The notes beneath the pieces are model-generated. The model ran no database searches, was not told the origin of the DNA, and saw only the letters and a program-made list of their open reading frames with translations. This document shows, piece by piece, positions 53,301 to 63,700 of a stretch of DNA of 64,000 bases. The stretch covers positions 13,807,001 through 13,871,000 of the forward strand of contig CATNEN010000003.1 in assembly GCA_950097015.1 (NCBI GenBank). The letters are read 5' to 3'. Origin of the DNA: Macrostomum hystrix. Lineage: Eukaryota > Platyhelminthes > Macrostomidae. A program made the position numbers and the translations under genes. The number at the start of each line of letters is the position of its first letter. The first letter of the stretch is position 1.

Positions 53301-56300
53301 TGCCTTACATACCAATGGCTGCTCAGCAGTTGTTGAGATCACCCGATGCTCAGGTTTGTTGAAAATTCGCCACCTGTGGACAGTTATTGATAAAATTATT
53401 TCTCTGTGACGCATTTATATTAATTGCGGTCATAATCTGTACTATGAGCATTTTAGTTCGATATTTAGGTCATTAGCTTTGTCTATGAGAATTTTAGTTC
53501 GATAATTAGGTCATTAGCTGTGGCTATAGGTATTTTTAGTTCGATATTTAGGTCATGAGTCATAGGCTGTGAATCTAGTTAAGGTAATAAATTGTCCATA
53601 TCATAATATATTTATTAAGGCATTAGCAGTCTTCCAACTTGACACCATAAACTTGTCAGGATCTGCACGATTTCTACGCTCTACTTGGCCAGCTAGTGCC
53701 GAAATTCAAGTCCGAATTGTTGCCATTCCTGGCTAGCTTGCTGCCTCCGCTGATGCAGGCGACTATGACCGCTCTTGGTCAGCTGGGCGCTCAGCCGTCT
53801 CGCGATCCTGGCTCAGCTGGTCCATTGCGCAAAGCTTATCTAGCATTCCTGGCCTGCCTGTGCTCAAATCAGTTGGCTGCTGCGATTCTTTGCCAACCGT
53901 ATGACTGTCTGCGGTGTGCCCTGGCCAGCCTGACTGGCGTGGTTGCGCCCGATGGCTCGTTGGCAGACGATGCCGCAACTTGTCGAGCCGCTATTGGCTG
54001 CGCTAAAGGTTTAGCTTTAGCTACGTCTGATTCTGATTGGCCAGCCGGTGCTAGCGTTGGAAGACAGGCTTTTTTAGCCGAATTTCTATTGGCCAGTCTT
54101 CGAGCGCCAATCGGAAGCGTCGATTTGAGAGAGGCGCAGACTGCACTGTTTTTAAACGATTTGGGCGCTTTTCTTGTTGCTCTAAAACAGTCAGCGGTGA
54201 GTAATTTCTTTGACAACACACCCACCACCCCATAACACCCACCCCAAAATACCATCCACCCAAAGCACCCACCACCGCATAGCTCAACTCCATTACACCC
54301 ACCACCCCATAGCACAACCCCATTCCCGTGTGGCCATCTGATCAGGTTTTTCGCCCGGTAGGCGATCGGGATTTTTGCCCGGTTTGTAATACATTTTTTC
54401 CTATCTAAAAACCCGAAAATCCTCGGGAAAGTGGTCTCGAAAACGGACGAAGACGGCAGTTTCGTCTGGTTGTTCGTCAGGAATTTCGTAGAGGACATCA
54501 GGTATTTTCTCGGGTTTCTCTTCGGCTACTCAAACTGATGAGTACCCTGAATAAAACCCGACAAATGACCGGATGAAAGTGCAATAGCAGAACCCGGCAA
54601 ATAACCGGGGCAAAATCAGACTAAAACCTAACGAAAGCGACACGACGACCCAACCGGACGAATATCCGGAGCAAAATCAGACAAAAACCTAACGAAAGCG
54701 ACACGACGACCCAACCGGACGAATATCCGGAGCAAAATCAGACTAAAACCTAACGAAAGCGACACGACGACCCAACCGGACGAATATCCGGAGCAAAATC
54801 AGACTAAAACCTAACGAAAGCGACACGACGACCCAACCGGACGAATATCCGGAGCAAAATCAGACTAAAACCTAACGAAAGCGACACGACGACCCAACCG
54901 GACGAATATCCGGAGCAAAATCAGACAAAAACCTAACGAAAGCGACACGACGACCCAACCGGACGAATATCCGGAGCAAAATCAGACAAAAACCTAACGA
55001 AAGCGACACGACGACCCAACCGGACGAATATCCGGAGCAAAATCAGACTAAAACCTAACGAAAGCGACACGACGACCCAACCGGACGAATATCCGGAGCA
55101 AAATCAGACTAAAACCTAACGAAAGCGACACGACGACCCAACCGGACGAATATCTGGAGCAAAATCAGACTAAAACCTAACGAAAGCGACACGACGATCA
55201 AACCGGACGAAAAACCCTGCATCCTTATCGAATTGTGTCTACTCTCGGAAATATGTAGTGCCGACTTAGTAAAACATGTACAGTGCGCTTCTGTCAACGG
55301 ATACCGTGAAGAGTAAAGAAGTAAGACGATTGTCAGTTAGTGTTTATACAAACTATGTAACGTTCCATCTTGCAATTCATCAAACTGTTCCAAATCACCT
55401 ACAAGATCAATATACTCCTCTGTTTTTTTATTCCAAAGATATTGTCGAATACAGTCAGTAGGCGCATAGTCGCTAGTCATCTAGGCGCATAAATGCGGGA
55501 ATTTAAAATCACTTCTGACTGGCCAAAAGTATGTTCAGAAAGTCGCCGCAGCTGACTGTGCCGTCCATGGCGCTCTGATCGTCGTCCCCCTCCAGATGCC
55601 GCATTTCGACCTCTCTGGCATCTCCGGCGTCACCGTCGTCATAGGCGTCATTGGCGTCAGATGCAGCTGTTGTATTCGAGAGGGTTGGCTGACAGACTTC
55701 GCGGCTCTGAGCAGAGTCAGCGGAGTCTATAATGACGACTGTTGTGGCCTTCGGCTTTGGCGGTTTCGGCTGCTTCCACTGGGGGGGAGGAGCGGAGCGC
55801 GTTGGGAGTTCCAGTCTCTGCCGCGCAGTCGCAGTGCATTGCGTGAACGCCTGACTTAGACTGTCGGCAGTGCACTGCACCCCGGCGTTCGCGAGCCACA
55901 CACGTACTGCAGCCAATTTTCCCGGGTTTGCGGGTGAAGATGTGGCCTGACCGGGCGCCTTGCGCCCGGACAGTGTGCAGCAGGCGAACTCCCTGTCCGT
56001 GAAGACGGCACGCAGGGCAGCTCGGAGAAATGCCAGCGTCACAGACTTTCGGAGTGCAGTAAGTTTTGCGTCCTCGCCATCCTGTTTGGCTGGCACTTTT
56101 TTGTAGGCTTCTAGCCGATCTTCCGCATCGTGCCGCTTATTCAAAGCTACCTTAACGAAGCCCTGCTGCTCAGAGAATGGCACAAGAGAAGCAGCTGTTA
56201 GGTCAACGTTCGGCGTGGCGGCGTCGCAGGCATCTTTCAGAGCGCGCGTCTGCGCTGCGGACAAGCTCTGCGTTACAGTGAAGGACATGGCGTCCTGCCT

Positions 56301-59300
56301 GGAATCGCTGGCGTCGCCGTCATCACCGCCATCGGCGTCATTGGTGTCAGATGCAGCTTTTGTACTCGAGCGGGCCGGCTGAGAGACTTCGCGGGCATTC
56401 TGGGAAAGCAGCTCTGACCCCTGAATAAGCAGCGAGTTGCACTGCTGCATACTGCTGACCAGCAGCACGTTACAATGCTGCTCGTCCTCCAGTTGGCGTA
56501 AAAGCGTCCGCTCCATACGATTCGCGACACGAAGCTGCTCCGTTAATAGTCGGACGCTTTCTCGCTGATTCGTTTCTTCAACTGTGCTGTGCTGTAACTG
56601 GCACCCTAAAAAAGTATGCGGTGGTTCAAACAAAAAGGCACTATACCCGACCTGAAAGTGCAGAAGTAACGACCAACAATTGATGGCACTCACGCAGGGT
56701 GTCTTTAAGCGACGACTGTCGCTCGTTCTCTATAGCAAACGTCCGGCAGGATGCACAGGCACGTGGAAGTTCCGATGGCTGAGCGTGTACGTTTCCTAGG
56801 ACCGCTGTGCCGGTCGCGATGCTTCTGGAAGCGAACGGCCCACGTACTAGTGTCCCGAGCCATTTTTTCGCGGCCGTCCTGTGCGCCTTAGCGACGACAA
56901 TTAAGACTTCGCTGCCGACATCGACGTTACTCGGGCACTCGCGTTTGCGTCCAACAATGTCATCGCGCGTGCTGACAACTTCTGTTTTTTCAAAATAGTT
57001 GGAGTACTTAAAAATAAAGAATTGCGGTACCGCTTCACGTTCGTAGGGCACCATGTGTTGCTGTATGAAAACGTCGTCCCGTTGGGTGCCCTCTGCGTCA
57101 GCAGACGAAGAAGGGCCCGAAGTCTGTGCAGCAGACATGGTGTCAGTATCTTCGATGGCTGACAATAGCGGATCCTGCAGTCGACGTGATTTCTCGGCAG
57201 TACGACCGAGAAATTGACTCAATGACTCATCGTCATCAGTCACAGCTTTGCGCTTCTTTCCACCGGACTTACTCGACGGCGCCTTTGTTGGAGCTGATTT
57301 GGAGGTCGGCTTCGACTTCGACTTTGAAGTGGACGTGGAATTTGATTTCGACTTGCCGACTACGGCAGTAGTCTTCTTTGCTGTGCCCATTAGGATTAGA
57401 GCAGCTGAAAAAGGTGAGTTTTTGTGTCAATACTGTGTTCTGTGTTCACATGGGTGAAATGTAATTGTACTCGTACGTTACTTTAACTAGGCCTGGACTC
57501 AAGAGTAACAATTAAGGCTGTCGGTTTCCTCCTCAATCAAAAAGTCCGTACAAATTGTGCCGGCAACAAGGCCTTGTGTATTTATCAGCATATGCTGGTA
57601 TACATACAAACGTGCATGTCTAACGTCCATCATCTCAATGTCATCATCATCTCAATGTCATCATCATCTCAATGTCGTCATCATCTCAATGTCATCATCA
57701 TCTCAATGTCATCAATCCATCAATTGAGGCAGTCTCCAGTCCATCAATCGCAGTAGTCACTCGTATTCAGTGCGGGGTCTCGGTGACAGACCCTGAAGCG
57801 GCCTTCGACGCCACTTCCTCACTTTCAATTGATCCAACGGTACGGGAGGTGGTGATGGCAGCATTTCAATCGCGAAGAAGTTTGGCGCTTGCACGATCCG
57901 CCTGTGTCGGTGGCGGCCGTGCAGCGCTAAGCGGCGTGCTCGGCTAGTCGGCGACAGCTCCGCGTACCATGAGGCGCAGTCCGGGCAAGTTTGCGCAGGT
58001 AGTAGGCGTCGCTCGTCCCAACGCCTCGACTCAAATGACGGTGGAGCAGCCGGTGGTAGCCGGTTGTAGTCCTCCCACGTATACTTGGACTCAGCAGTGG
58101 CTCGCGCGCGGGTCGACGTTGGTGGCGGGCCGGGAGAGTGACCACCGATTGTGGTGTCGCTGCCGTCATCGGAGTCGACGTTGGCACGGGCATCCCCGTC
58201 AGCGATCATTCGGTCGAAAAGTTTTGGCCAGTCAATTATGGGGCGATCCGACATGATTTAAATCCAATGGGGTCAGTCTGAAAAGGGTTTTGACACCTAT
58301 AAGAATATTCTTATTCTTATGCATATGAACACAACAAAAAATGAAGTGAATATAGTATACAGAAGTAACACGTAAATAAGCTACATATGACTCATAAAGC
58401 ATCTCATCCAGATGCTTCTGGAAACCGGACTCAATTTTTTGGTTTAATTGCATCTACTATTACGTGCATATATATACATTTTTACAAAATCGCTAACAAT
58501 TAGAACGACTACTACAGTTTGTTAAAAAATAAAATAGAAATTTGATTATTTTTTTGCCAATCGTAAAGTAAGGAAAAAACGAAAGGAAAATACGTTTTAT
58601 GCTGGCAATCAGTTATCCTAGCCTGTCAATCAGTTATCCCAGCCTGTCAATCAGTTATCCCATTGCCACGGACGCCTACGAATAGCCCAACTGCGGATGG
58701 GCCCGCAGAGCTACTTTTGTGTCGGTGACGACACAGACGCCACGAAACTGTGGCAGCCCCACATGAATCGGGTCGCCGAGGTAGCTTAAGTCGCCGAAGG
58801 GATCGCATGCGAATACTCGGAAGTGCGCGAGTCGACAGCCTCGATTAGGTGACGTTGTGGCAACCTGTGCTAGTTCCTCCAGCGGGTCGAAGGCCGCGAG
58901 AACTGGCAGTACGAGCAGTCCGAGCCTAACCTGCTCACCTTGACATTCGATGGTTTGCACTCGGCAGAATCGGAAATCCGTCGTAGTGTCACCTTCGATG
59001 GCCACGAAGCCTGCCGCATCCTGACATCCGGGAGTGAAAATTCGTATTGTCCAACCGGATTTCAGAGTGGCACTGTGCCATCCGACTTGCCAGCGCTTCG
59101 GTCGACGAAGCACGACATCTGGAAGGGTGAGTACTTCTGTTCGACGGAATAATTCCTCTTCGTCTTGCTGATCCCCGTGCCCCATCAGTCGCGCTCGCGC
59201 TTGGATGGTGCCGATGTGGCGCTCCACCGCGCCAACCAGCTCGACGTCGGTGCGCCGCGTCCCATGCAGGCGTTTTTGCAGGCGCAAGTGCGTGCTTTCG

Positions 59301-62113
59301 AAAATTCCAGCCGATAGGCGGTGCGCAGAGCCGGCCAGATGGACGTATGTCAGCATGTGGCAGCACACCTGATGAGCATTATAGGTTAGTGCTCTTAAGG
59401 AGTACAACCTATACGGTTTGTCGTGGAAGTGGCGCAATGCAATCTCTACGTGCCGCAACTCAGACAGAGGCGCATAATCGGCAGTCATCCAGAACACTGC
59501 AGCGGAAAGAAGTAACAGATGCTGGTAGTGGGCGGGTGGTAGGACGGCTTCCAAAACGAGGGGGCCGTTGGCCATCAGCCACATTTCTAACTCGTGCCCA
59601 CGGAAATTGCGGAGGTCACTCAGTGGACGCACTTCATGGCGTTGGACGTTGATGGGCAGCCGGATGCGGAGCAGCGGCTCATCGACCTGATGTTGAAGCC
59701 GGTGCAGGTCCGGACAATTAGTTTCTCCTCGGTCCGGCTTCTCGGCCCGCACCAGGAATAATTGGTACATTATCATCCGGACCAGACCTAGGTGCAGCTG
59801 GTGGAGATAACACGGCGGATATCCGCGCATGAAGTCAAAGCCTGAGAGGCGTCCTAACGGAGAGTGGCCTCGGACACCCTATGTGTCTGTGTTCTGGTGC
59901 CGAGCACCTGCTAGGTGTTGCTCCGCTAATCTGCGCGTATCTGCCATGCTCCGCAGGACAGTTTGCAGACAACCTAGACGTCGAGCAGCATTCTGCATTG
60001 CTGGCGTTAAGCCGACGTCGAAGACACGCCCAGAGCCTGAAGGATGAAGACGCGTAGCAATGTAGCACTTCTCGCAGCCGTAGATAGCCGTGCATCGTCG
60101 CATGCGGAGCGCATCTACACGAGCCGGTGAGTCGAACATTGCTAGCAACGGATGGAAGCGTACCGTACGCTGAACTCCATCAGCGTCAGTGTACGTTACG
60201 CCCCGGATGCGTAAAGAAATCAGCGCGTCGACGACCACCGGAAGGAAAGCCGCTGAACTCACTTTGGTCTTAGCAGCCCAGAGCCCACAGATTATGACAT
60301 AGCGCAACTTGACATGATCGTGAACCTCGTTGATGCTTAAGTAGACTGGACACACCTCTACCTTGCTGGTTGACCGTGCTGGAAACCCATCAGAGCTCAG
60401 AGTATACGAGAGGTCGCTCTTAGCAACTAGGTTTATCGACTCCCGAAACTGTCTGTACAGGTGACTGTTGTAGAAATGGATGGTGTCTTCGTGCGGATTG
60501 AAGTCGGAAGGAAAAGTCAAATTATGCAGCAGTCCACATGACTCTATGTAAGTTCGGATCTGCTTTCTAATGTTGAAAACCCAGAAGTTTGCGACTCTCA
60601 TTGATCCGCAGTCACTGCGATGTCCACCGTTTTGACTGCAGTCTCCTCGGTAGTTTACGTAGCACTCGTTGCACACAGTGACGCATTTTGCGGAGCCGAT
60701 GTAACTCTGGGCGGACTTTAGCGTCCGCCACATAGTTCTTGCAGTGCGCGGAATTCAACTTCCCGGAACCAGACAATGCACAAGACGTAGAAGTCTGGTT
60801 ATTTTTTTACTTGGGATTCCAAGATCAATGGCGCACAGCTTTGATATGACACACAGCTTCACCAATGGTGCCCGTGATGGGTTCGCCGTTGTGCCACGGT
60901 AGCTGTAGCCAGGGATCAAGAACTGGCTGTTCCTGGCCATCGCTGTCGCTGGAGTCAAGTGACTCAGCGTCACTGCCGTCACTGGAGTCTGTGGGAAACG
61001 CGCGATAGTTTTTCTGTATCAACGGATATCGGGGCCGCATTTTGCAGATCCTCGATGCTACTCACCATGCTCAGAGGGCTCAGAGTCGGGTGTCTCTGTA
61101 CCGTCGCTGCCATTGCGGCCAGCGCTACGGACGCTACGCCTAGCGGGCCAATTCGGGGATGGGACTTTGCTTATACATTTTTGTAAAAGAGGAAATCAAC
61201 GTTGGAATCCCACAGTACCATGCAGCCTTCAGAAATGTGTGCGATGACAGCATTAAAATGACAATATTTTTATTCTCAGTTTACGTGAACTACGCTCGTA
61301 ATGTAACATATGAAGACGCTCATATGATATATATAAAGATGAGCGGAAAAAATACTGCAAGAGAACAAAACAGGAGCACATTACAGGACATACAATTACA
61401 AGAAAATCTTCATGTCAATTGTCAAGTATACACTGTGTCTCCCATACCATTTTCAACCCAATCCTGAATTAAAGGCTTTCATCAGCTCTTTTCTCCGGCT
61501 CTTGTCCGGTCGAAGAACCAGAGAAAGAACCGGGCAAAATTCCAGGCGGAAATGTTATTTCATCCGCTTTTACTCCGGATTTCCCTGCGTTACTAAACTG
61601 GTTCCAAACCTGGCGAAGGACCGGGTAAAAAACCAGATCACTCGTACGGTTTTTCCTCCGGAATTTTGCCTGGTTTAGAAAGGCAGAGAAAAACCGGATA
61701 AATTCGCCTGGTTTATGTTCTTCGCCTGGAAATGGGGCAAAAAACATAGCAAGCCAGAGCAAAACCGGGCGAAAAACCTGATCGGATGGCCACACGGGTT
61801 ACACGCACCACCCCATAGCACAACCCCAAAACACCCACCACCCCATAGCACAACCCCAAAATACCCACTACACACCAATCATTTGCAGCCAAGCGTGATT
61901 CTACCCTGCGTTCAGACTGCCATTCGCGCTTCGGCAGCTCAAGAACTGCTCAATCTGATTGGCCAATGCGACACAAACAATCACAAACCTGTGGCCAACT
62001 TTTTAAAAGTGAGTATTGTCTTTTTTTTCAAGAGAATAGCTATGAATCATTTAATTAATTCCACCTGTCCTTTTTCATTTCAGACCTATTATCACAGCAT
62101 AAAATCAGCATAG
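47325..62113 (+). CDS. XPOT: Exportin-T (tRNA exportin), 1071 aa, 11 exons
   Basis: Karyopherin that binds mature tRNA with Ran-GTP and exports it from nucleus to cytoplasm. Exons: 47325-47594, 48170-48408, 48832-49496, 49878-50293, 51071-51289, 51865-51959, 52167-52452, 53015-53353, 53660-54196, 61889-62008, 62084-62113; 3216 nt, phases all match, ending TAG. Matches to the vertebrate protein run along the whole length: NVKYFCLQVIEHYL, EKTFVRNKVAQLYSLAFV, VDLFLRILLAIDGDVVDREI, SWIDISLLANQRY, KIELVESYAELLRGTGL, EEAMFDEYRRDLKILF, YFETVVRYEKFF, VRSRVSYLLSRFVK, VRGYLHRMVICLDAGVLPYI and NFLKTYYHSI. It is made of HEAT-type helices; the N-terminal CRIME/Ran-binding region is in exons 1-3. It is longer than human XPOT (962 aa) through Asn/Gly/Ser insertions. 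Intron 9 (7.7 kb) is enlarged by a transposon. A GTG-initiated 15-codon extension upstream is unlikely. Confidence 0.95.
47600..48110. repeat. About 25-bp CT-rich minisatellite in exportin-T intron 1
   Basis: Unit CTCTACTCTCTCTCCTCAAT plus CTTCA, about 20 copies starting 5 nt after the donor at 47595. Confidence 0.92.
48483..48775. repeat. 16-bp minisatellite in exportin-T intron 2
   Basis: Unit GATAAAGACCGGTTAG, about 17 copies, later with GGGAAAGATAAAACGGAGAC insertions. The core CGGTTAGGAT resembles the intron's own donor (ATAG|GTTAGTG), but the match is short. Confidence 0.9.
50410..50875. repeat. 21-bp A/G-rich minisatellite in exportin-T intron 4
   Basis: Unit AATGGGAAAATAGGGGAAGA plus G, about 22 copies alternating GGGGAAGAG and GGGGAAATG. 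The 21-bp period yields a spurious KIGEENG-repeat ORF. Confidence 0.93.
51350..51830. repeat. 30-bp minisatellite in exportin-T intron 5
   Basis: Unit GATTTTAGGATTAGAAACTT plus CAGGGGATTT, about 12 near-identical copies, then degenerate ones to 51830. The degenerate part matches, inverted, the array at 63600-63690. Confidence 0.93.
52590..52910. repeat. 27-bp minisatellite in exportin-T intron 7
   Basis: Unit GGTGATGACGGAGCTGTAGT plus CTTTGTT, about 11 copies, the last ones with a TGCTCCTGTAG insert. Confidence 0.93.
53430..53570. repeat. Short imperfect tandem repeat in exportin-T intron 8
   Basis: Three to four imperfect copies of TTTTAGTTCGATATTTAGGT plus CATTAGCTGTGGCTAT, about 55-60 bp each. 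Confidence 0.75.
54220..54324. repeat. Left half of an intron 9 minisatellite split by the transposon
   Basis: Copies of CACCCACCACCCCATAGCAC plus AACCCCA. The right half continues at 61799-61875 with the same unit, so the transposon inserted into an existing array. Confidence 0.9.
54590..55210. repeat. 61-bp subterminal tandem array of the transposon, about 10 units
   Basis: Unit AAAATCAGACTAAAACCTAA plus CGAAAGCGACACGACGACCC plus AACCGGACGAATATCCGGAGC. Each unit holds the palindrome CCGGACGAATATCCGG. It lies about 230 bp inside the left end, where En/Spm transposase-binding repeats are expected. Confidence 0.93.
55509..57390 (-). CDS. Transposon-encoded BEN-domain protein, 597 aa, 2 exons
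   Basis: Exons 57390-56694 and 56605-55509, joined in phase 1 (CTG C|GG TGC). The N-terminus is a basic Lys/Ser/Thr-rich tail with a likely nuclear signal (GGKKRKAVTDDDESLSQFLG). Residues about 110-200 (VPQFFIFKYSNYF ... VGSEVLIVVAKAHRTAAKKW) resemble the region that precedes BEN domains in related animal transposon proteins. A helical Leu/Gln/Arg segment follows at about 240-310. The BEN domain lies at about 420-485: FLRAALRAVFTDREFACCTL ... KLAAVRVWLANAG. BEN domains bind DNA and chromatin, so this may be the element's accessory DNA-binding protein. An acidic Asp/Ala motif (AASDTNDADGGDDGDASD and a second copy, AASDANDAYDDGDAGDA) shows an internal duplication of about 90 bp. GC content is well above the surrounding intron. 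It appears intact. Confidence 0.8.
57615..57725. repeat. Short ATCATCTCAATGTC tandem repeat inside the transposon
   Basis: Six to seven copies of CATCATCTCAATGT at about 15 bp between the small ORF and the BEN gene. It may be part of a 3' UTR of the small ORF or spacer. Confidence 0.8.
57757..58254 (-). CDS. Small transposon ORF of unknown function, 165 aa
   Basis: Starts MSDRPIIDWPKLFDRMIADG and ends PRPRTEYE. It has an acidic/Gly-rich stretch, a CPDC motif followed by ASWYAELSPTSRARRLALHG (possible zinc-binding or nucleic-acid-binding patch), and a basic Pro/Arg-rich C-terminus. GC-rich like the other two element genes and in the same orientation, so it is probably a third gene of the transposon. 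It may also be a 5' or 3' exon of a neighbour. No family recognised. Confidence 0.5.
   Translation of the reverse strand: MSDRPIIDWPKLFDRMIADGDARANVDSDDGSDTTIGGHSPGPPPTSTRARATAESKYTWEDYNRLPPAAPPSFESRRWDERRLLPAQTCPDCASWYAELSPTSRARRLALHGRHRHRRIVQAPNFFAIEMLPSPPPVPLDQLKVRKWRRRPLQGLSPRPRTEYE
58595..58662. repeat. 18-bp tandem repeat next to the transposase 3' end
   Basis: Three to four copies of GCCTGTCAATCAGTTATCCC just downstream of the transposase stop at 58676. Confidence 0.8.
58676..61040 (-). pseudogene. En/Spm-type transposase, interrupted by a frameshift and two in-frame stops
   Basis: N-terminal frame from ATG at 61040: acidic Ser/Asp tract, then PWHNGEPITGTIGEAVCHIK. A +1 shift near 60820 leads into GIPSKKITRLLRLVHCLVPG. 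TGA at 60757-60755 and TAG at 59881-59879 interrupt the rest. Recognisable family features: a Cys-rich zinc motif (CVTVCNECYVNYRGDC), the core SSDGFPARSTSKVEVCPVYL, the GLWAAKTK block, DSPARVDALRM, YGCEKC, SPLGRLSGFDF, and the later NGPLVLEAVLPPAHYQHLLL and TYNAHQVCCHMLTYVHLAGS blocks. These correspond to En/Spm-like transposases of animals. The coding quality between the breaks is good, so inactivation is recent, or part of it is an unrecognised intron or recoding. An upstream exon may exist at about 61150-61060 (ends SEPSEH). Confidence 0.85.
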
Positions 62114-62929
62114 CAGCAACTTCCCATTTTTGCGCTTACTTATTTGTTTCAAATATTTATCTTTCCTTAATCTTTCTCTCCAGTGTTCCCAAAGTTAGAT
62201 TCTTGTTCACCCAATTTCCAGTCAATTCTGTCACTAATTTAGCTTGATGAAACATATTTTTATTCAGTCAACTTTCCTTATCCAACTACTGGTCCTAAGT
62301 GAGTAGGTGCGAACGCGTTTTATTGTCGAATTTTATTTTTCAATCGGTCTTTGTTTTCCTAGATTATTAATTTCCATTTCAAAATCGCTGCATTTCTCGT
62401 CAATTGTCTTTTTTAATTAATAACAAACAGGCCTTCCAGCCAGCAATGAGAGTCCTGTGTGTTTCTGCACCTTCTGCTATTTTTATCCTAATGTATAACA
62501 TAGCAACAGTAAGTTATTCTCCAATTGGCATTTTAATACTTACATGCTACATGCTTATCATTGTGCTAAGAAATGGTTATCATAAAGTGCTATTAGCTCG
62601 TGTTAGGTTACAACTACATCTATAGTATGTTTGCTTTTAAAAAAATTGAAACCTCACTGCCACCTGTTTAAACTGCAAGTGTTTCGGTTGTCTTCCCGTA
62701 TTCGATGCTTTTGGCATTGATTAAACTTTACCTAATTTTACTGAGTGTAAAGCAGCGTAATAATCCCATACCTCTGTTATTGTCTGTCTCATTATCTTTA
62801 ATCGTGTCTCCCCTTTTCATTTCGTCTCAACAATCAGCACTACTCTCTCCTTACCTATCCCTCGTCTCTCCTCAAATGTCCCCTTCCTCTTTTTACCTTT
62901 CCCATCCTCCTCTCCTCTCCTCCCCTCTA
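62114..62929. other. Exportin-T 3' flank
   Basis: T-rich 3' UTR or intergenic DNA. No gene recognised; AATAAA-like signals are weak here. Confidence 0.35.
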
Positions 62930-63240
62930 TTCCAACCCTATTCTCCCCTCCCCTCCTCTCCTTCCCTCTCCTCCCCTCTCTTCTCCCCTCTTCTCCTCTC
63001 CTCCCCTATCCTATCCTCTCCTATCCTCTCCTATCCTCTCCTATCCTCTCCTCTCCTATCCTCTCCTCTCCTATCCTCTCCTATCCTCTCCTATCCTCTC
63101 CTATCCTCTCCTCTCCTATCCTCTCCTCTCCTATCCTCTCCTATCCTCTCCTATCCTCTACTCTCCTCTTCTCTCCTCTCCATTCTTCTCCCCTCCTCTC
63201 CTTCTCTCTCATATCCTCTATTTCCTCTCCTCTCTTAATG
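62930..63240. repeat. CT-rich microsatellite/minisatellite, CTCTCCTATC core
   Basis: 10-bp and 5-bp mixed repeats (CTATCCTCTC, CTCTC) giving a spurious Ser/Leu/Pro ORF. Confidence 0.95.
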
Positions 63241-63329
63241 CCTCTTGCCGTTTACTTGTTCTGCCGGTTCACTAGCCTCTCAATTTCCTTTGCCCAACAT
63301 TTTCTACTCCTCTGTGTTGATAATAAAAT

Positions 63330-63700
63330 CAATAATTCCCCTGAATTATCCCTAAATCCAACAATAAAATCCTCCTAATCATCCCAAGATACAACCAAAT
63401 ACCATGTATTATCCCATTTTTCCATCAAATCCCATGAATTTTCTGATTCACCAATCAAACCGACTGAATTATCCTATTCAACAATCAGATCCCATCCTTA
63501 AAATCAATCCCATGAATTATTCCATCCTTCAAATCAAATCCCCTAAATTATCTCCATCATACAACCAAATCCCATGAATTACCTGATTTAACAATAAAAA
63601 ATCACATGAATTATCCAATCCTTAAACTCAAATCCCATGAACTCTCCGATGCTTAAACTCAAATTTCCTGAATTATTCAATCCTACAAAGTGTAAAATTT
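63330..63700. repeat. About 30-bp degenerate repeat, inverted relative to the 51.7-kb array
   Basis: Copies of AATCCCATGAATTATCCNAT type. 63600-63690 is a near-exact inverted match to 51740-51830 (AGGATTGAATAATTCAGGAA ... GAGAGTTCATGGGATTTGAG). It implies dispersal of the repeat, not independent origin. 63700-64000 shows nothing further. Confidence 0.85.

Larger units (their letters stand above)
54325..61798. mobile_element. En/Spm (CACTA-like) DNA transposon, 7474 bp, in exportin-T intron 9
   Basis: 35-bp terminal inverted repeats, CCCGTGTGGCCATCTGATCA ... at 54325-54359 and its inverse at 61764-61798, differ at one base (T/C). Flanking TT dinucleotides (54323-54324, 61799-61800) are a possible 2-bp target duplication. 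Both ends carry subterminal CCGG-containing motifs (CCCGGTTT, ACCGGG, TCCGGA). Three minus-strand genes lie inside, in order from the right end: broken transposase, small ORF, BEN-domain gene. The TIRs are nearly identical, so the insertion may be recent although the transposase is interrupted. Confidence 0.9.

Noticed and set aside
62705..63238. 177-codon Ser/Leu/Pro ORF
   Set aside because: CT-rich microsatellite composition.
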